Shown here in pieces: positions 18,845 through 28,632 of a DNA stretch of 61,816 nt; position 1 is the first letter of the stretch, and every line of letters starts with the position of its first letter. Source of the DNA: Bacteroidaceae bacterium. GTDB taxonomy: Bacteria; Bacteroidota; Bacteroidia; Bacteroidales; Bacteroidaceae. The notes beneath the pieces are model-generated. The model was not told the DNA's origin and ran no database searches. It saw only the letters and a program-made list of their open reading frames with translations. The stretch is taken from the NCBI GenBank assembly GCA_017503065.1, contig JAFVTT010000037.1, positions 1-61,816 of the forward strand. The letters are read 5' to 3'. Position numbers and translations under genes: made by a program.

Positions 18845-21800
18845 ATGAAAAATACAATAAGTAAAAGCATAATGAGCAAAGCGCACCGCGTCGGTCTCTG
18901 TTTCATGGTACTTGCAGCGTTTGGCATCAGTACAGCCTACGCTCAGGAAGCCCAGGGCGATGAGACAGTAAATGAACGCAGAGTTAAGAAAGCGCCCAAG
19001 CACGAAACACGTACCGTTAAGGGACGCGTCATCGACAGTGCCACAGGTGCCCCCATGGGTGGTGTACGTGTACAGGCACTGGGTATGAACCGTTATTCTA
19101 CCCTGACCAACGAGGATGGTACATACGAGGTGGAAATTCCCGTATTCATCAATACAGTATATGTATATGCCCCTGAATACAATCCCCTGCAGGTTGCCAT
19201 CAACGAGAAGGGTACCGACATCGAACTGATGAGTTCTGCATTCGGTGCATTCTATGGCGAAGGTACACAGATTACAGCCAAGAATGGTGTCACTCTTGAC
19301 CAGACCAGCAGTCTGAGCATTGAGACCGACATGATGAACAAGTTGGCCGGTGATATCAATATCGTCAAGAAGAACGGTCTGCCCGGTCAGGGTGCATACA
19401 TGACCATCCGCGGTATCAACAGTATCAATGCCGACGCACAGCCCCTGGTTGTTCTGGACGGTAACATACTGGATATGCAGTACGACCGTACCGCCCAGCA
19501 CGAGGGTTACTTCAACAACGTGCTTGCAGGTATTGATCCCGAGACCGTAGACAAGATTGAGGTTCTCAAGAACGGTACCGCCCTTTATGGTGCAAAGGGT
19601 GCCAATGGCGTTATCATCATTACCACAAAGCGTGGCAAGAGTCAGGCTACCAAGATTAACGCACGTATCTATGGCGGTGTGGAACTCATGCCCAAGAAGC
19701 TAAGCGTTCTGGACGGTCCTCAGTACACCACATATCTGGGTGACTTGGTATCTACTATCAAGGATATGGACCAGAACAAGCTGAACTCTTTCGTCTTCCT
19801 GGACCAGAGTCCCAGCAACTTCTACCGCAACATCTACAACAACAACACCGACTGGCAGGATGGTATGTACCGTACTGCTGCTACACAGAACTACAAGATC
19901 AGCGTAGAAGGTGGTGACGATGTGGGTATGTATGCACTGTCACTGGGCTACACAGATGCTCAGAGCACAATGAAGAACAACGACATGAGCCGTCTGAATC
20001 TTCGTTTCAACACCGACATCAAGATCGGTACCAAGCTTTCTACCGCTTTGGACATCTCCTACAACCAGACTTCATACAACATCCTTGACAACGGTTGGAG
20101 TGTGAACTACGACAAGCAGAACATCGGTTCTGTTAACGTTCTGGGTCTTGTACAGGCTCCCTTCATCAGTCCCTACAGCTACTATGTGGATACTGATGCA
20201 AACGGCCATTCAAGCCTTAAGCTCTCCGGTGACTGGGCAGGTAAGTATGCTTCTACAGCATCAAGAAGCGAGTACGTGAAGAACCCCTTCATGTTCTCTC
20301 AGCACCTGAGCGAAGTGAACGAGGTTGCACGCAACCCCTACTGGATTCTGGAGAACGGTCATGGCAACAACAAGAACTTTGCCGAGATGACACAGATCAA
20401 CATCAACGTTGCTCCCAAGTACCAGATCAACAATGACTGGGCTATCTCTGACCGTTTCAACTATACTCTGAACCGTAACAACGAGAAGTACTTCCTGCCC
20501 ATCGCAGGTGCTACTCCCTACATGATCCAGGACCAGGGTAACATCACCTCTGTACTGAAGAGCCAGTTCACAAAGCAGACCAGTCTGAACAACGACCTGC
20601 GCATCGAGTACGGCCACCAGTGGGACGAACACACCTTTGGTGCATTCGCAGGCTGGCGTCTGAACTCCTATAACTACAGCTACTCATACCTGAACGGTTA
20701 CAACAACGAGAACGACAAGCTGCCCAACATCACCAAGAACATGCAGTTCATCAACTCAAGCGGTGTTAACGACAGCTGGAAGGACATGACCTACTATCTG
20801 CAGGCCAACTACAACTATGCCAACCGCTACTTCGCAGAGTTCTCTGCCAGTGCACAGGCAAGCAGCCGTTTCGGTTCTCACACCAAGGACGGTTTCCGTC
20901 TGGCAGGTGTAAGCTGGGGCTTCTTCCCCTCATTGCAGTTGGGCTGGATCCTGACCAACGAAAAGTGGTTCAAGCCCACACGCAACGTGAACTACCTGAA
21001 GGCTACCTTCGGTATAGAGAAGAACGGTAACGACAATCTGGACTACTATGCAGCACGCACCTATTGGGAGACTGCACAGGTATTCGAGAACGTATTCGGC
21101 AAGTACCTCAGCAACATCGCCAACAGCGAACTGCAGTGGGAGACCGTACGCAAGATCAACGTTGGTGTTGAAGGTTCATTCCTGAACAACCGTCTGAACG
21201 GCCGCGTTGACCTGTACTGGAACAAGACCAGCGACATGCTCTCAATGCGCGACCTCTCTGACCAGTACTACTACTCAGGTATCACCAACTTCTGGACCAA
21301 CGAGGGTGAAATGACCAACAGCGGTGTTGAAGTCAAGTTGAACGGTGCCCTTATCAACTCCAAGGATTGGAAGTGGGAACTCGGTGCCACACTGGGCCAC
21401 TACAGCAACGAAATTACCGCTCTGCCCGAGTCTAAGGACAACACCATCGAGCTGTACAAGCGCGATGCTGAGGGCAAGCAGTATGGCGAACCCGAAATCA
21501 TCCATGGTTACACCTCAAGCGTATATGGCAAGAGCAACGTGCTGACTGCCGTAGGTTACAGCGCAGGTACATTCTATGGTTGGGAAGTAAACTACAACAA
21601 CGAGAGCGGTACCGGTGTATATGCATCTGAAGCAGAGGCCGGCCGTGCCACAAGCGCATTCGGTGCTCCCAGCAAGCTCCGCTACTACACTGGCGTTGCA
21701 GGCAGCTACCGCGAGTTCGGTGCCGGCGACATGGCATTCGTGGACCAGAACGGTGACGGTTGGATTGACGAGAGCGATAAGGTTGCTCTGGGCAATGCCA

Positions 21801-22300
21801 CACCCGACATCTATGGTAACATCTTCACCAACGTAACCTGGAAGAACCTCCGTCTGGACGTTATCTTCAAGTACAGCCTTGGCAACGACATCTACAACTA
21901 CCAGCGTTCTCGTCTGGAATCAGGCAACACCACCTACAACCAGACCAGTGCTATGGCACGTCGTTGGGCATACGAAGGTCAGGTTACCGACATGCCTCGT
22001 GCATGCTTCACCAACAACCTGGGCTATGTAGAAAACGAACGCATGAGCAGTCGCTGGATTGAAGACGGCAGCTATCTGAAGATGAAGAACATCCGTCTTA
22101 CCTACAATATCCCCTACCACAACAGCTGGCTGCAGGGTATCAAGGTATGGGGTGAAGCCAACGACGTATTCTGCATCACAAAGTACCTCGGCACCGATCC
22201 CGAGACCAGTGCACAGAACGGTACCCTGTATCAGGGCATCGATGCAGGTCGCATCCCCAGCGGTCGCAGTTTCAACTTAGGTGTCTCACTTAACCTGTAA
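18845..22300 (+). CDS. SusC/RagA-type TonB-dependent outer-membrane transporter (second)
   Basis: A 1,151-residue outer-membrane transporter. The signal peptide ends near AYAQ (residue 34). A regulatory-like beta domain follows (VKGRVIDSATGAPMGGVRV), then the plug (QPLVVLDGNILDMQ; DKIEVLKNGTALYGAKGANG) and a long barrel ending in LNL. It is clearly a diverged paralog of the first SusC rather than a recent copy: plug motifs agree but barrel loops differ. A second ATG lies in frame at 18872, but the upstream start leaves a better-charged N-terminus. The SusD partner begins 8 nt downstream. Confidence 0.96.
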   Translation: MKNTISKSIMSKAHRVGLCFMVLAAFGISTAYAQEAQGDETVNERRVKKAPKHETRTVKGRVIDSATGAPMGGVRVQALGMNRYSTLTNEDGTYEVEIPVFINTVYVYAPEYNPLQVAINEKGTDIELMSSAFGAFYGEGTQITAKNGVTLDQTSSLSIETDMMNKLAGDINIVKKNGLPGQGAYMTIRGINSINADAQPLVVLDGNILDMQYDRTAQHEGYFNNVLAGIDPETVDKIEVLKNGTALYGAKGANGVIIITTKRGKSQATKINARIYGGVELMPKKLSVLDGPQYTTYLGDLVSTIKDMDQNKLNSFVFLDQSPSNFYRNIYNNNTDWQDGMYRTAATQNYKISVEGGDDVGMYALSLGYTDAQSTMKNNDMSRLNLRFNTDIKIGTKLSTALDISYNQTSYNILDNGWSVNYDKQNIGSVNVLGLVQAPFISPYSYYVDTDANGHSSLKLSGDWAGKYASTASRSEYVKNPFMFSQHLSEVNEVARNPYWILENGHGNNKNFAEMTQININVAPKYQINNDWAISDRFNYTLNRNNEKYFLPIAGATPYMIQDQGNITSVLKSQFTKQTSLNNDLRIEYGHQWDEHTFGAFAGWRLNSYNYSYSYLNGYNNENDKLPNITKNMQFINSSGVNDSWKDMTYYLQANYNYANRYFAEFSASAQASSRFGSHTKDGFRLAGVSWGFFPSLQLGWILTNEKWFKPTRNVNYLKATFGIEKNGNDNLDYYAARTYWETAQVFENVFGKYLSNIANSELQWETVRKINVGVEGSFLNNRLNGRVDLYWNKTSDMLSMRDLSDQYYYSGITNFWTNEGEMTNSGVEVKLNGALINSKDWKWELGATLGHYSNEITALPESKDNTIELYKRDAEGKQYGEPEIIHGYTSSVYGKSNVLTAVGYSAGTFYGWEVNYNNESGTGVYASEAEAGRATSAFGAPSKLRYYTGVAGSYREFGAGDMAFVDQNGDGWIDESDKVALGNATPDIYGNIFTNVTWKNLRLDVIFKYSLGNDIYNYQRSRLESGNTTYNQTSAMARRWAYEGQVTDMPRACFTNNLGYVENERMSSRWIEDGSYLKMKNIRLTYNIPYHNSWLQGIKVWGEANDVFCITKYLGTDPETSAQNGTLYQGIDAGRIPSGRSFNLGVSLNL

Positions 22301-22308
22301 TAATAAAT

Positions 22309-24672
22309 ATGAAGAACAAATCAATTATAACCATTCTCAGCCTCTGTTTGGGGCTGAGCATGGCCACCACCTCTTGTGATGACATGCTGACTTCAGACAG
22401 CGATCGTCACTCTTACGAAGTAGCCGGTGATACCCTCTACTCTTACTGGGGTATCCTGAAGAGCCTTCAGAACATTGGCGAGCGCTATGTCATCCTGGGC
22501 GAATGCCGTGGTGACCTGATTGACGGTGGCGAGTTCACCACCGACAGTGTAAACGCCATCCTCAGCTTCGGTCTGAACGGCGACACAGAAAACATCAAGG
22601 ATGGTGCAAACCGCTATCTGAAGGTGAGCGACTACTATCACGTAATCAACTCTTGTAACGCATATCTGGCCAAGGTGGACACACTCATGGAGAAGGCCGA
22701 TGGTGAAAAGTACATGCTTCGCGAGTATGCTCAGGTTGAGGCCATCCGTGCATGGACCTACATGCAGTTGGTTGTCAACTATGGTGATGTTCCCTTCTAC
22801 CTGGAGCCTATGCTGTCAACAGAGCAGATTTTGGGCTTTGACTCAAAGAACCCCGAAAACCGCGTTAACGCAAGCAACCTGTGGGAGAAGTTGGAGAACA
22901 AACTGATGCGTGCATATCAGATTGAAGAGCAGTGGGGTTATCCCCAGTATAACAATTATGGTTATACTACTACCGTTTGCCACTCTTCCAAGGCTATGTT
23001 CCCCACCTCTCTTGTTCTGGCCGACATTTACCTGATGGGTAACCAGTATGAAAAGGCAGCTGCCTACTACTATGAGTTCCTCGACGGCAAGTATGGTGGT
23101 GCCCTGCCCATGAACTACTATTCTTATGGTTGGTTGCCTCAGGGCGAGAATACCCCCATGGTATTTAACACCGGTTACCCCTGGACCGAAACCGGTGCTG
23201 TTAGCAAGAATTCCGAGAGCATCACTGCCATACCTTCCAGCACTAACTCCTTGTGGGGTACCGTGCAGCGTGGCGTAAACGATCTCTATGGATTCGAGGC
23301 TACTATCCGCCAGAGCACAGGTAGCGACTCTGTTGCACGTGCAAGCATTACACTGAGCCAGAACTGGGAGCGCCAGTTGGGTCCCAGCGCAGGCTACGAC
23401 ACTCTGCGCCTTGCACAGAAGTTTGAATGCTATGTTGTTGCCGACCTTGCAAACATCGATGATGAAAGCAAGACTCAGCTTGTTGTTCTGGATTCTGTGG
23501 GCGATGCCCGTGGTATTGCAGATGTAGCAGGTTTTGGCTACATCTCCCGTTTCAACTCCGGTGACTACTACATTGACGATGTAAAGACCGAGCGCTATAT
23601 CATGAAGCAGAATCCCAGAATTGTATACAGCACCGTATTCCCCATGGTATACCGCAAGAGCATGGTATGGCTGCGCTATGCCGAGGCTCTGAACCGTGCA
23701 GGTTATCCCGGCTATGCATTTGCCATTCTGAAGAACGGTATGACAAGAAACTCTGAATGGTTGCCCAGCGACGAGAACGACTTTGCCGTGAAGACCGCAC
23801 GCGCACATTATGAATATAATGGTACATATACCGATGCAGAGGGCAATCAGAAGGACACTATGCTGATTCTCCCTGCTAATTGGGAAGAAAACGATCTGTG
23901 CGTAATCACCGGTCCCGACTATGACTCTGTTGCATACAAGAATGAGTTGGGCGCATTGGTTGCCGCCATCATGGCTGAAGCACCAGAGCACTTTGACACC
24001 ATCCCCGCAGAAGAACTGACCGCACACTTCACTGCCAACATCAAGTCAAAGACTATAGATCATGCCAACTTCCAGCCCTCTGCAACTGCAGTAGTTTGTG
24101 ATTACATCAGCCGTAGCGAATGGGAAAAGGCAAAGGGTCTGATATGGCTGGACTTCAACAAGGGACAGTTTGATGGCATACAGGATGCAAGCGTCAACTT
24201 CGTTGAGGACTTCCCCTTGCTTCAGAATACATTCATGAAGCTGACACGGTATCCCAGTTCAATGCCCGTCAACGAATACGTTACTCGCGGTATTCACCAG
24301 AAGGGTTGTGGTCTGCTGAAATACAACGAGAAGAGAAGTGTGTACAACTATGTTGACCAGATCAACCTGAAGTTGGAGGCTGCAGGCAAGCCCGCTCTGA
24401 CAAAGGTCGAGATTTACGATCCTGCCAACCAGGCTGACGTTATCGAGGCTATCGAGGAACTCATCCTTGACGAGGCCGGTCTGGAACTGGCTTTCGAGGG
24501 TAACCGCTTCTTCGACTTGATGCGCGTTGCTAACCGCAAGGCTAATCCTGCCAAGTTCATGGCTGAGAAGATCAAGGCACGCGGCACCAGCACCGAGGCT
24601 TGGGTTAACGCTCTGGAGAGCGACATCAAGAACTGGTACCTGCCCCTCCCCGACTACAGCTACCGCAAGTAA
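22309..24672 (+). CDS. SusD/RagB-family outer-membrane lipoprotein (second, large)
   Basis: A 787-residue lipoprotein with Cys23 in TTSC. N-terminal helices match SusD (YAQVEAIRAWTYMQLVVNYGDVPFY), and the C-terminal GLELAFEGNRFFDLMRVANR motif is diagnostic. It is 170 residues longer than the first SusD; the extra sequence lies in the middle (about residues 330-600) and may form a larger binding face. It ends the locus and is followed by two hairpins. Confidence 0.94.
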   Translation: MKNKSIITILSLCLGLSMATTSCDDMLTSDSDRHSYEVAGDTLYSYWGILKSLQNIGERYVILGECRGDLIDGGEFTTDSVNAILSFGLNGDTENIKDGANRYLKVSDYYHVINSCNAYLAKVDTLMEKADGEKYMLREYAQVEAIRAWTYMQLVVNYGDVPFYLEPMLSTEQILGFDSKNPENRVNASNLWEKLENKLMRAYQIEEQWGYPQYNNYGYTTTVCHSSKAMFPTSLVLADIYLMGNQYEKAAAYYYEFLDGKYGGALPMNYYSYGWLPQGENTPMVFNTGYPWTETGAVSKNSESITAIPSSTNSLWGTVQRGVNDLYGFEATIRQSTGSDSVARASITLSQNWERQLGPSAGYDTLRLAQKFECYVVADLANIDDESKTQLVVLDSVGDARGIADVAGFGYISRFNSGDYYIDDVKTERYIMKQNPRIVYSTVFPMVYRKSMVWLRYAEALNRAGYPGYAFAILKNGMTRNSEWLPSDENDFAVKTARAHYEYNGTYTDAEGNQKDTMLILPANWEENDLCVITGPDYDSVAYKNELGALVAAIMAEAPEHFDTIPAEELTAHFTANIKSKTIDHANFQPSATAVVCDYISRSEWEKAKGLIWLDFNKGQFDGIQDASVNFVEDFPLLQNTFMKLTRYPSSMPVNEYVTRGIHQKGCGLLKYNEKRSVYNYVDQINLKLEAAGKPALTKVEIYDPANQADVIEAIEELILDEAGLELAFEGNRFFDLMRVANRKANPAKFMAEKIKARGTSTEAWVNALESDIKNWYLPLPDYSYRK

Positions 24673-24689
24673 TAATACCGACATTCCAT

Positions 24690-24771
24690 CCACAGGCTGA
24701 CCAATCTCAGCCTATGGAGGAGACATAAACCAATCAGGCCGGAATCCCCAAACATGGATTTCGGCCTGATT
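24690..24771 (+). terminator. Two hairpins terminating the fasciclin/SusCD locus
   Basis: The first stem is CCACAGGCTGA (24690-24700) with TCAGCCTATGG (24707-24717). The second is 16 bp with one G-U pair, AATCAGGCCGGAATCC (24732-24747) with GGATTTCGGCCTGATT (24756-24771), and is followed by an AT-rich tract. The second is the better terminator. Confidence 0.85.
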
Positions 24772-24882
24772 ACTTTATTATTAGTCACAATTGGGGTTCA
24801 CTTGTCAAAAAGAAAGCGAAAACACAAAATGAATATCATTTTTACAAAATAATTGGCGTAAGGGAACTTTTTCTTACAATCT

Positions 24883-24914
24883 GTTGCATGATTTGAAGAA
24901 ATGTGTTACCTTTG
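24883..24914 (+). promoter_or_regulatory. Bacteroidetes-type promoter of gdhA
   Basis: TTG at 24884-24886 and TACCTTTG at 24907-24914 are separated by 20 nt. Transcription would start about 24919, leaving a leader of about 37 nt before the ATG at 24956. Confidence 0.75.
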
Positions 24915-24955
24915 CGCCGAAATTAAAATTAACACTAACTAAAAGTAAAGCGACT

Positions 24956-26293
24956 ATGGACGCAATCAAGGTATTAGAAGATTTGAAGAGACGCTTTCCC
25001 AACGAACCCGAGTATCATCAGGCCGTTGAAGAGGTACTTGCCACCATCGAGGAAGAATATAACAAGCACCCCGAGTTTGACAAGGCTAACCTGATAGAAC
25101 GTCTTTGCATTCCCGACAGAGTTTATCAGTTCCGTGTTACATGGATGGACGACAAGGGCCAGATCCAGACCAACATGGGCTACCGTGTTCAGCACAACAA
25201 CGCTATAGGCCCCTACAAGGGCGGTATCCGTTTCCACAAGTCAGTGAACCTGGGTATCCTGAAGTTCCTGGCCTTCGAGCAGACCTTCAAGAACAGCCTC
25301 ACCACACTGCCCATGGGCGGCGGTAAGGGCGGTTCCGACTTCAGCCCCCGCGGCAAGTCAAACGCCGAGGTTATGCGCTTCTGCCAGGCCTTCATGCTAG
25401 AGTTGACACGCCACATTGGCGCAGACGTTGACGTTCCTGCCGGCGACATTGGCGTAGGCGGTCGTGAGGTTGGCTACATGTTCGGCATGTACAAGAAGCT
25501 GACACACGAGTTTACCGGCACATTCACCGGCAAGGGTCGCGAGTTCGGCGGTTCTCTGGTTCGCCCCGAGGCAACAGGTTATGGCAACGTTTACTTCCTG
25601 CAGGAGATGCTCAAGACCAAGGGCGACAGCGTGGAAGGCAAGCGCGTGCTTATCTCCGGTGCCGGCAACGTGGCTCAGTACACCGCAGAGAAGGTGCTGC
25701 AGCTGGGCGGCAAGGTGATGACCATGTCCGACTCCGACGGCTACATCTATGATCCCGATGGCATCGACCGCGAGAAACTGGACTACATCATGGAGTTGAA
25801 GAACGTTTACCGCGGCCGCATCAAGGAATACGTTGACCGCTACCCCACCGCCAAGTATGTGGAGGGCGAGCGTCCCTGGGGCGAGAAGGCCGACATCGCA
25901 CTGCCCTCTGCCACACAGAACGAGTTGAACGAGGAGCAGGCAAAGACCCTGGTGGCAAACGGCGTGATTGCCGTGAGCGAAGGTGCCAACATGCCCTCTA
26001 CTCCCGGTGCTATCCGCGTGTTCCAGGAGGCAAAAATCCTGTATGCTCCCGGTAAGGCAAGCAACGCAGGCGGTGTGTCAGTGAGCGGTCTGGAAATGTC
26101 CCAGAACTCCGGCCGTATCTCATGGTCAAGCGAAGAGGTGGACAACAAGTTGCACTGGATCATGGAGAACATCCACGAGAACTGCGTGAAGTACGGCACA
26201 GAGGCCGACGGCTACGTGAACTACGTGAAGGGTGCCAACGTGGCAGGCTTCATGAAGGTGGCCAAGGCCATGATGGCACAGGGCGTGGTGTAA
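24956..26293 (+). CDS. gdhA: NADP-type glutamate dehydrogenase
   Basis: Catalyses reversible amination of 2-oxoglutarate to glutamate, a main route of ammonia assimilation in gut Bacteroidales. Starting at the ATG at 24956 gives 445 residues, the usual length of the hexameric class. PMGGGKGGSDF carries the catalytic Lys region, and the Rossmann motif is SGAGNVAQY (about residue 237). VSGLEMSQNS near the C-terminus is also typical. An in-frame ATG at 24884 is rejected because it overlaps the promoter -33 region. A hairpin follows the stop. Confidence 0.95.
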   Translation: MDAIKVLEDLKRRFPNEPEYHQAVEEVLATIEEEYNKHPEFDKANLIERLCIPDRVYQFRVTWMDDKGQIQTNMGYRVQHNNAIGPYKGGIRFHKSVNLGILKFLAFEQTFKNSLTTLPMGGGKGGSDFSPRGKSNAEVMRFCQAFMLELTRHIGADVDVPAGDIGVGGREVGYMFGMYKKLTHEFTGTFTGKGREFGGSLVRPEATGYGNVYFLQEMLKTKGDSVEGKRVLISGAGNVAQYTAEKVLQLGGKVMTMSDSDGYIYDPDGIDREKLDYIMELKNVYRGRIKEYVDRYPTAKYVEGERPWGEKADIALPSATQNELNEEQAKTLVANGVIAVSEGANMPSTPGAIRVFQEAKILYAPGKASNAGGVSVSGLEMSQNSGRISWSSEEVDNKLHWIMENIHENCVKYGTEADGYVNYVKGANVAGFMKVAKAMMAQGVV

Positions 26294-26342
26294 TATTATG
26301 GAGACTTAGGAGTCCATAACTCTGAACAGATATCAAGAAGAC

Positions 26343-26376
26343 AAACCCCGGAAGCAAATTGTGACTTTCGGGGTTT
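26343..26376 (+). terminator. Terminator of gdhA
   Basis: The 12-bp stem AAACCCCGGAAG (26343-26354) and CTTTCGGGGTTT (26365-26376) has one G-U pair and ends in TTT. Confidence 0.85.
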
Positions 26377-26480
26377 AACATGTACTAAATAAATTGACAC
26401 AACAAAAAAGTCATGTCATACATAGACTGTAGACCATTTGCCTTTTTAAGAAATTCCGTTATCATTTACAGAAATACATG

Positions 26481-26511
26481 TTGTACATCTGCTCATTTGT
26501 ACGTAACTTTG
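26481..26511 (+). promoter_or_regulatory. Promoter of the pyridoxamine kinase gene
   Basis: TTG (26481-26483) and TAACTTTG (26504-26511) lie 20 nt apart, matching the Bacteroidetes sigma-ABfr pattern, 39 nt before the ATG. Confidence 0.75.
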
Positions 26512-26550
26512 CAGATGATTTCAACAAAGATTTTGTAAAAGAAAGAAGAA

Positions 26551-27375
26551 ATGAACGACAAGAGACTACTTACCATTCAGGATATTTCATGCGTAGGACA
26601 GTGTTCGCTCACCGTGGCCCTGCCCATCATTTCGGCATGCGGTGTGGAGTGCGCCATACTGCCCAGTTCCGTACTGTCCAACCACACGGCCGGTTTCAGC
26701 GGCTGGACCTTCCGCGACCTCACCGACGAGATGCCCAACATACTGGCTCAGTGGAAGAAGGAGAAGGTGGACTTTGACGCCTTCTATACAGGTTATGTAT
26801 CCAAGACTCAGATACCCCACATACTGGACATCATGCAGGAGACCGCCCGTCCCGGTGCTCTGCGCATCGTGGACCCCGTGATGGGCGACGGCGGCAAACT
26901 ATATCCCGGTTTCGACGACGACTTCCCACAGGAGATGCGCCGCTTGTGCAACGGTGCCGACGTAATCATGCCCAACCTCACCGAGGCTGCCCTCCTGCTT
27001 GGCGAGGAGTACCGCACCGAGTACGACCAGGCATATATCGAGCAGACTATCAAGCGTCTGCATGCCCTCGGAGCCAAGAACGTGGTACTGACGGGCGTCA
27101 GCCTTGAGCCCAACAAGTTGGGCGTGGCATGCTACGACGGCAATGAAATCCGTTACTACTTCACCGACCGTCTGGACGTTTCCATGCACGGCACCGGCGA
27201 CTGCTATGCATCCTCCTTTGCCGGAGCACTCCTGCGCGGTCACAGCATCCTGGAATCTGCCTCCATTGCCGCCGACTTCGTGGTGGAGACCATCCGCCAG
27301 AGCATGGGCGACCCCTCACACTGGTATGGCGTGAAGTTCGAGAAGGCCCTGCCCTACCTCATCAGCAGGATGTAG
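26551..27375 (+). CDS. pdxY: Pyridoxamine/pyridoxal kinase of the PdxY/ThiD-like group
   Basis: A 274-residue ribokinase-superfamily kinase that phosphorylates B6 vitamers in the salvage pathway. The N-terminal DISCVGQCSLTVALPIISACG and FYTGYVSKTQI are typical of pyridoxal kinases. DPVMGDGGKLYPG and the anion-hole motif MHGTGDCYASSFAGALLRG with the catalytic Asp are present. PdxY and PdxK cannot be told apart with certainty here, so the symbol is tentative. It has its own promoter. The stop TAG runs directly into an AAAACGGAAAAAGGAAAACG repeat. Confidence 0.85.
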   Translation: MNDKRLLTIQDISCVGQCSLTVALPIISACGVECAILPSSVLSNHTAGFSGWTFRDLTDEMPNILAQWKKEKVDFDAFYTGYVSKTQIPHILDIMQETARPGALRIVDPVMGDGGKLYPGFDDDFPQEMRRLCNGADVIMPNLTEAALLLGEEYRTEYDQAYIEQTIKRLHALGAKNVVLTGVSLEPNKLGVACYDGNEIRYYFTDRLDVSMHGTGDCYASSFAGALLRGHSILESASIAADFVVETIRQSMGDPSHWYGVKFEKALPYLISRM

Positions 27376-27552
27376 AAAACGGAAAAAGGAAAACGCACCT
27401 GCGGAGTTTGATGAGCGAATAAATCTGCGAGCAAGCGAGAGCATGGTAGGGACACGGTTGCCGTGTCCAAAGAACAAGAGCAAAACACCTTTCCGTTTTC
27501 ACCTTTCAATCACTCTCCCAATCCGTATTCTCTGCCCACGGTCTCGGTAGAG

Positions 27553-27630
27553 GTAAGTTTTTGTTGCACCATCAACAGTACAGTGTTGCCATATCAACAG
27601 AACTGTGTTGATACGGCAACAAAAGTTTAC
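27553..27630. repeat. Inverted array with GTGTTG/CAACA units
   Basis: An outer arm GTAAGTTTTTGTTGC (27553-27567) pairs with GCAACAAAAGTTTAC (27616-27630) at 13 of 15 positions. Inside are alternating ATCAACA, GTGTTG and CAACA words. A similar array lies at 57663-57724. Confidence 0.8.
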
Positions 27631-27740
27631 GGACAGTAGCGACAAACCTGCATGTCCAGTGCAACACACTACACTCAATACGGCGGCACGATTTCTTAAT
27701 CACGACAACAGAATCTATTCCCCACATTACCACAAAAAGG

Positions 27741-27782
27741 CAATCCGCAGACACTCGCCATTGGAGCGCTGCGGATTGTTTG
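27741..27782. terminator. Probable bidirectional terminator
   Basis: CAATCCGCAG (27741-27750) pairs perfectly with CTGCGGATTG (27769-27778), flanked by AAAAAGG on one side and TTTG on the other. It sits between the converging kinase and cyclophilin genes. Confidence 0.65.
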
Positions 27783-27866
27783 TATCAGTCTGTACCTGGC
27801 AAATGATTACCTAACCAGCACCACCTTGCAGGAACATGAAAGGTAACATGTTCCATATGTAAACCA

Positions 27867-27902
27867 TTAAGGTCTCTAAGGTCCTTAAAGTCCTTAAAGT
27901 CG
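27867..27902. repeat. 9-nt array, unit TTAAAGTCC
   Basis: Four 9-nt units (TTAAGGTCT, CTAAGGTCC, TTAAAGTCC, TTAAAGTCG). It lies 9 nt beyond the stop of the minus-strand cyclophilin gene and belongs to the same family as 724-800. Confidence 0.85.
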
Positions 27903-27911
27903 TTCATTCGC

Positions 27912-28613
27912 TCACCTCTTCACTATCCTTATTCTCTTCAGCACGACCTCCTTCAACGGGTGCTCCTGGGCATCGACGGGCACCTTGTTGATGGACTCCA
28001 CCACGCCCATGCCGTCCACCACTTCGCCGAAGATGGTGTAGTCGCCATCAAGCAGAGGGTATCCGCCCCTGGTGGTGTAGACCTTCTTCTGGTATGCCGA
28101 GAGCGATGGCAGCTTGAAACCAGGTTCCGTGTCGCGACGGCCTTGCCAGAGTTCGGCAAGGCTTCCCAGGTCGTACTTCCTGCCCGAAACGATGTAGAAA
28201 TGCGTACCGCTGCTCACTCTGTCGGGATTGACATCGTCGGCCTGACGGCACATTGCCAGGGCACCTGCCTTGTGGAAGTGGCGTGGGAACTTTATCTCGG
28301 CAGGCAAGGTGTGGCGGTATTTGGAAGCGTCCACCGTGGGAACGGCACCACCTGCCTTCTGGGTGGGTTCGCCTGTCTGTATGGTGGCGCCAGGCACTAT
28401 GCGGTTCCAGACAAGGTCCTCGTAGACACCGGCCTCTATCATGCGGATGAAGTTGTCGCGATGGACGGGAGTGTCGTCATACAGGCGTGCGGTGATATTG
28501 CCACGCGAGGTCTCGATGATGACCTCCGTACGGCCGATGGCATCACGTTTGGAGTCGGAACAGGAACTCACAAGAAGAGCCACAAGGGCGAGGAAGAAAA
28601 ACTGTTTTTTCAT
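27912..28613 (-). CDS. Cyclophilin-type peptidyl-prolyl isomerase lipoprotein
   Basis: A 233-residue lipoprotein (lipobox VSSC, Cys18) that should catalyse prolyl isomerisation in the periplasm or at the outer membrane. The cyclophilin domain covers about residues 30-230: VIIETSRGNITARLYDDTPVHRDNFIRM, LVWNRIVPGATIQTGEP (the FxRxxxxFxxQgGD region is degenerate) and TIFGEVVDGMGVVESI. The catalytic Arg of the classic motif is present in WNRIVPG. It is the last gene of a minus-strand unit behind murF-alr, with a 9-nt repeat array in the 114-nt gap. Confidence 0.9.
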   Translation of the reverse strand: MKKQFFFLALVALLVSSCSDSKRDAIGRTEVIIETSRGNITARLYDDTPVHRDNFIRMIEAGVYEDLVWNRIVPGATIQTGEPTQKAGGAVPTVDASKYRHTLPAEIKFPRHFHKAGALAMCRQADDVNPDRVSSGTHFYIVSGRKYDLGSLAELWQGRRDTEPGFKLPSLSAYQKKVYTTRGGYPLLDGDYTIFGEVVDGMGVVESINKVPVDAQEHPLKEVVLKRIRIVKR

Positions 28614-28632
28614 GTGTTTCTCAGATTGAAGG

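Larger units (their letters stand above)
27376..27911. other. 536-nt convergent intergenic region with repeats
   Basis: No gene seen. From left to right it holds a GGAAAA-type repeat (27376-27398), a GGACACGG palindrome with its flanking GCGAGCAAGCGAGAGCA block (27427-27469), an inverted array of GTGTTG/CAACA units (27553-27630), a hairpin (27741-27778) and a 9-nt array (27867-27902). It separates two converging transcription units. Confidence 0.8.

Noticed and set aside
5923..24672. Ordinary polysaccharide utilisation locus
   Set aside because: There is no glycoside hydrolase, lyase, sulfatase, hybrid two-component system or ECF pair next to the SusCD genes, so a glycan substrate cannot be claimed.
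27605..27814. Small gene in the 27376-27911 gap
   Set aside because: The 69-codon frame crosses the inverted array and the terminator hairpin and has no ribosome-binding site or family pattern.
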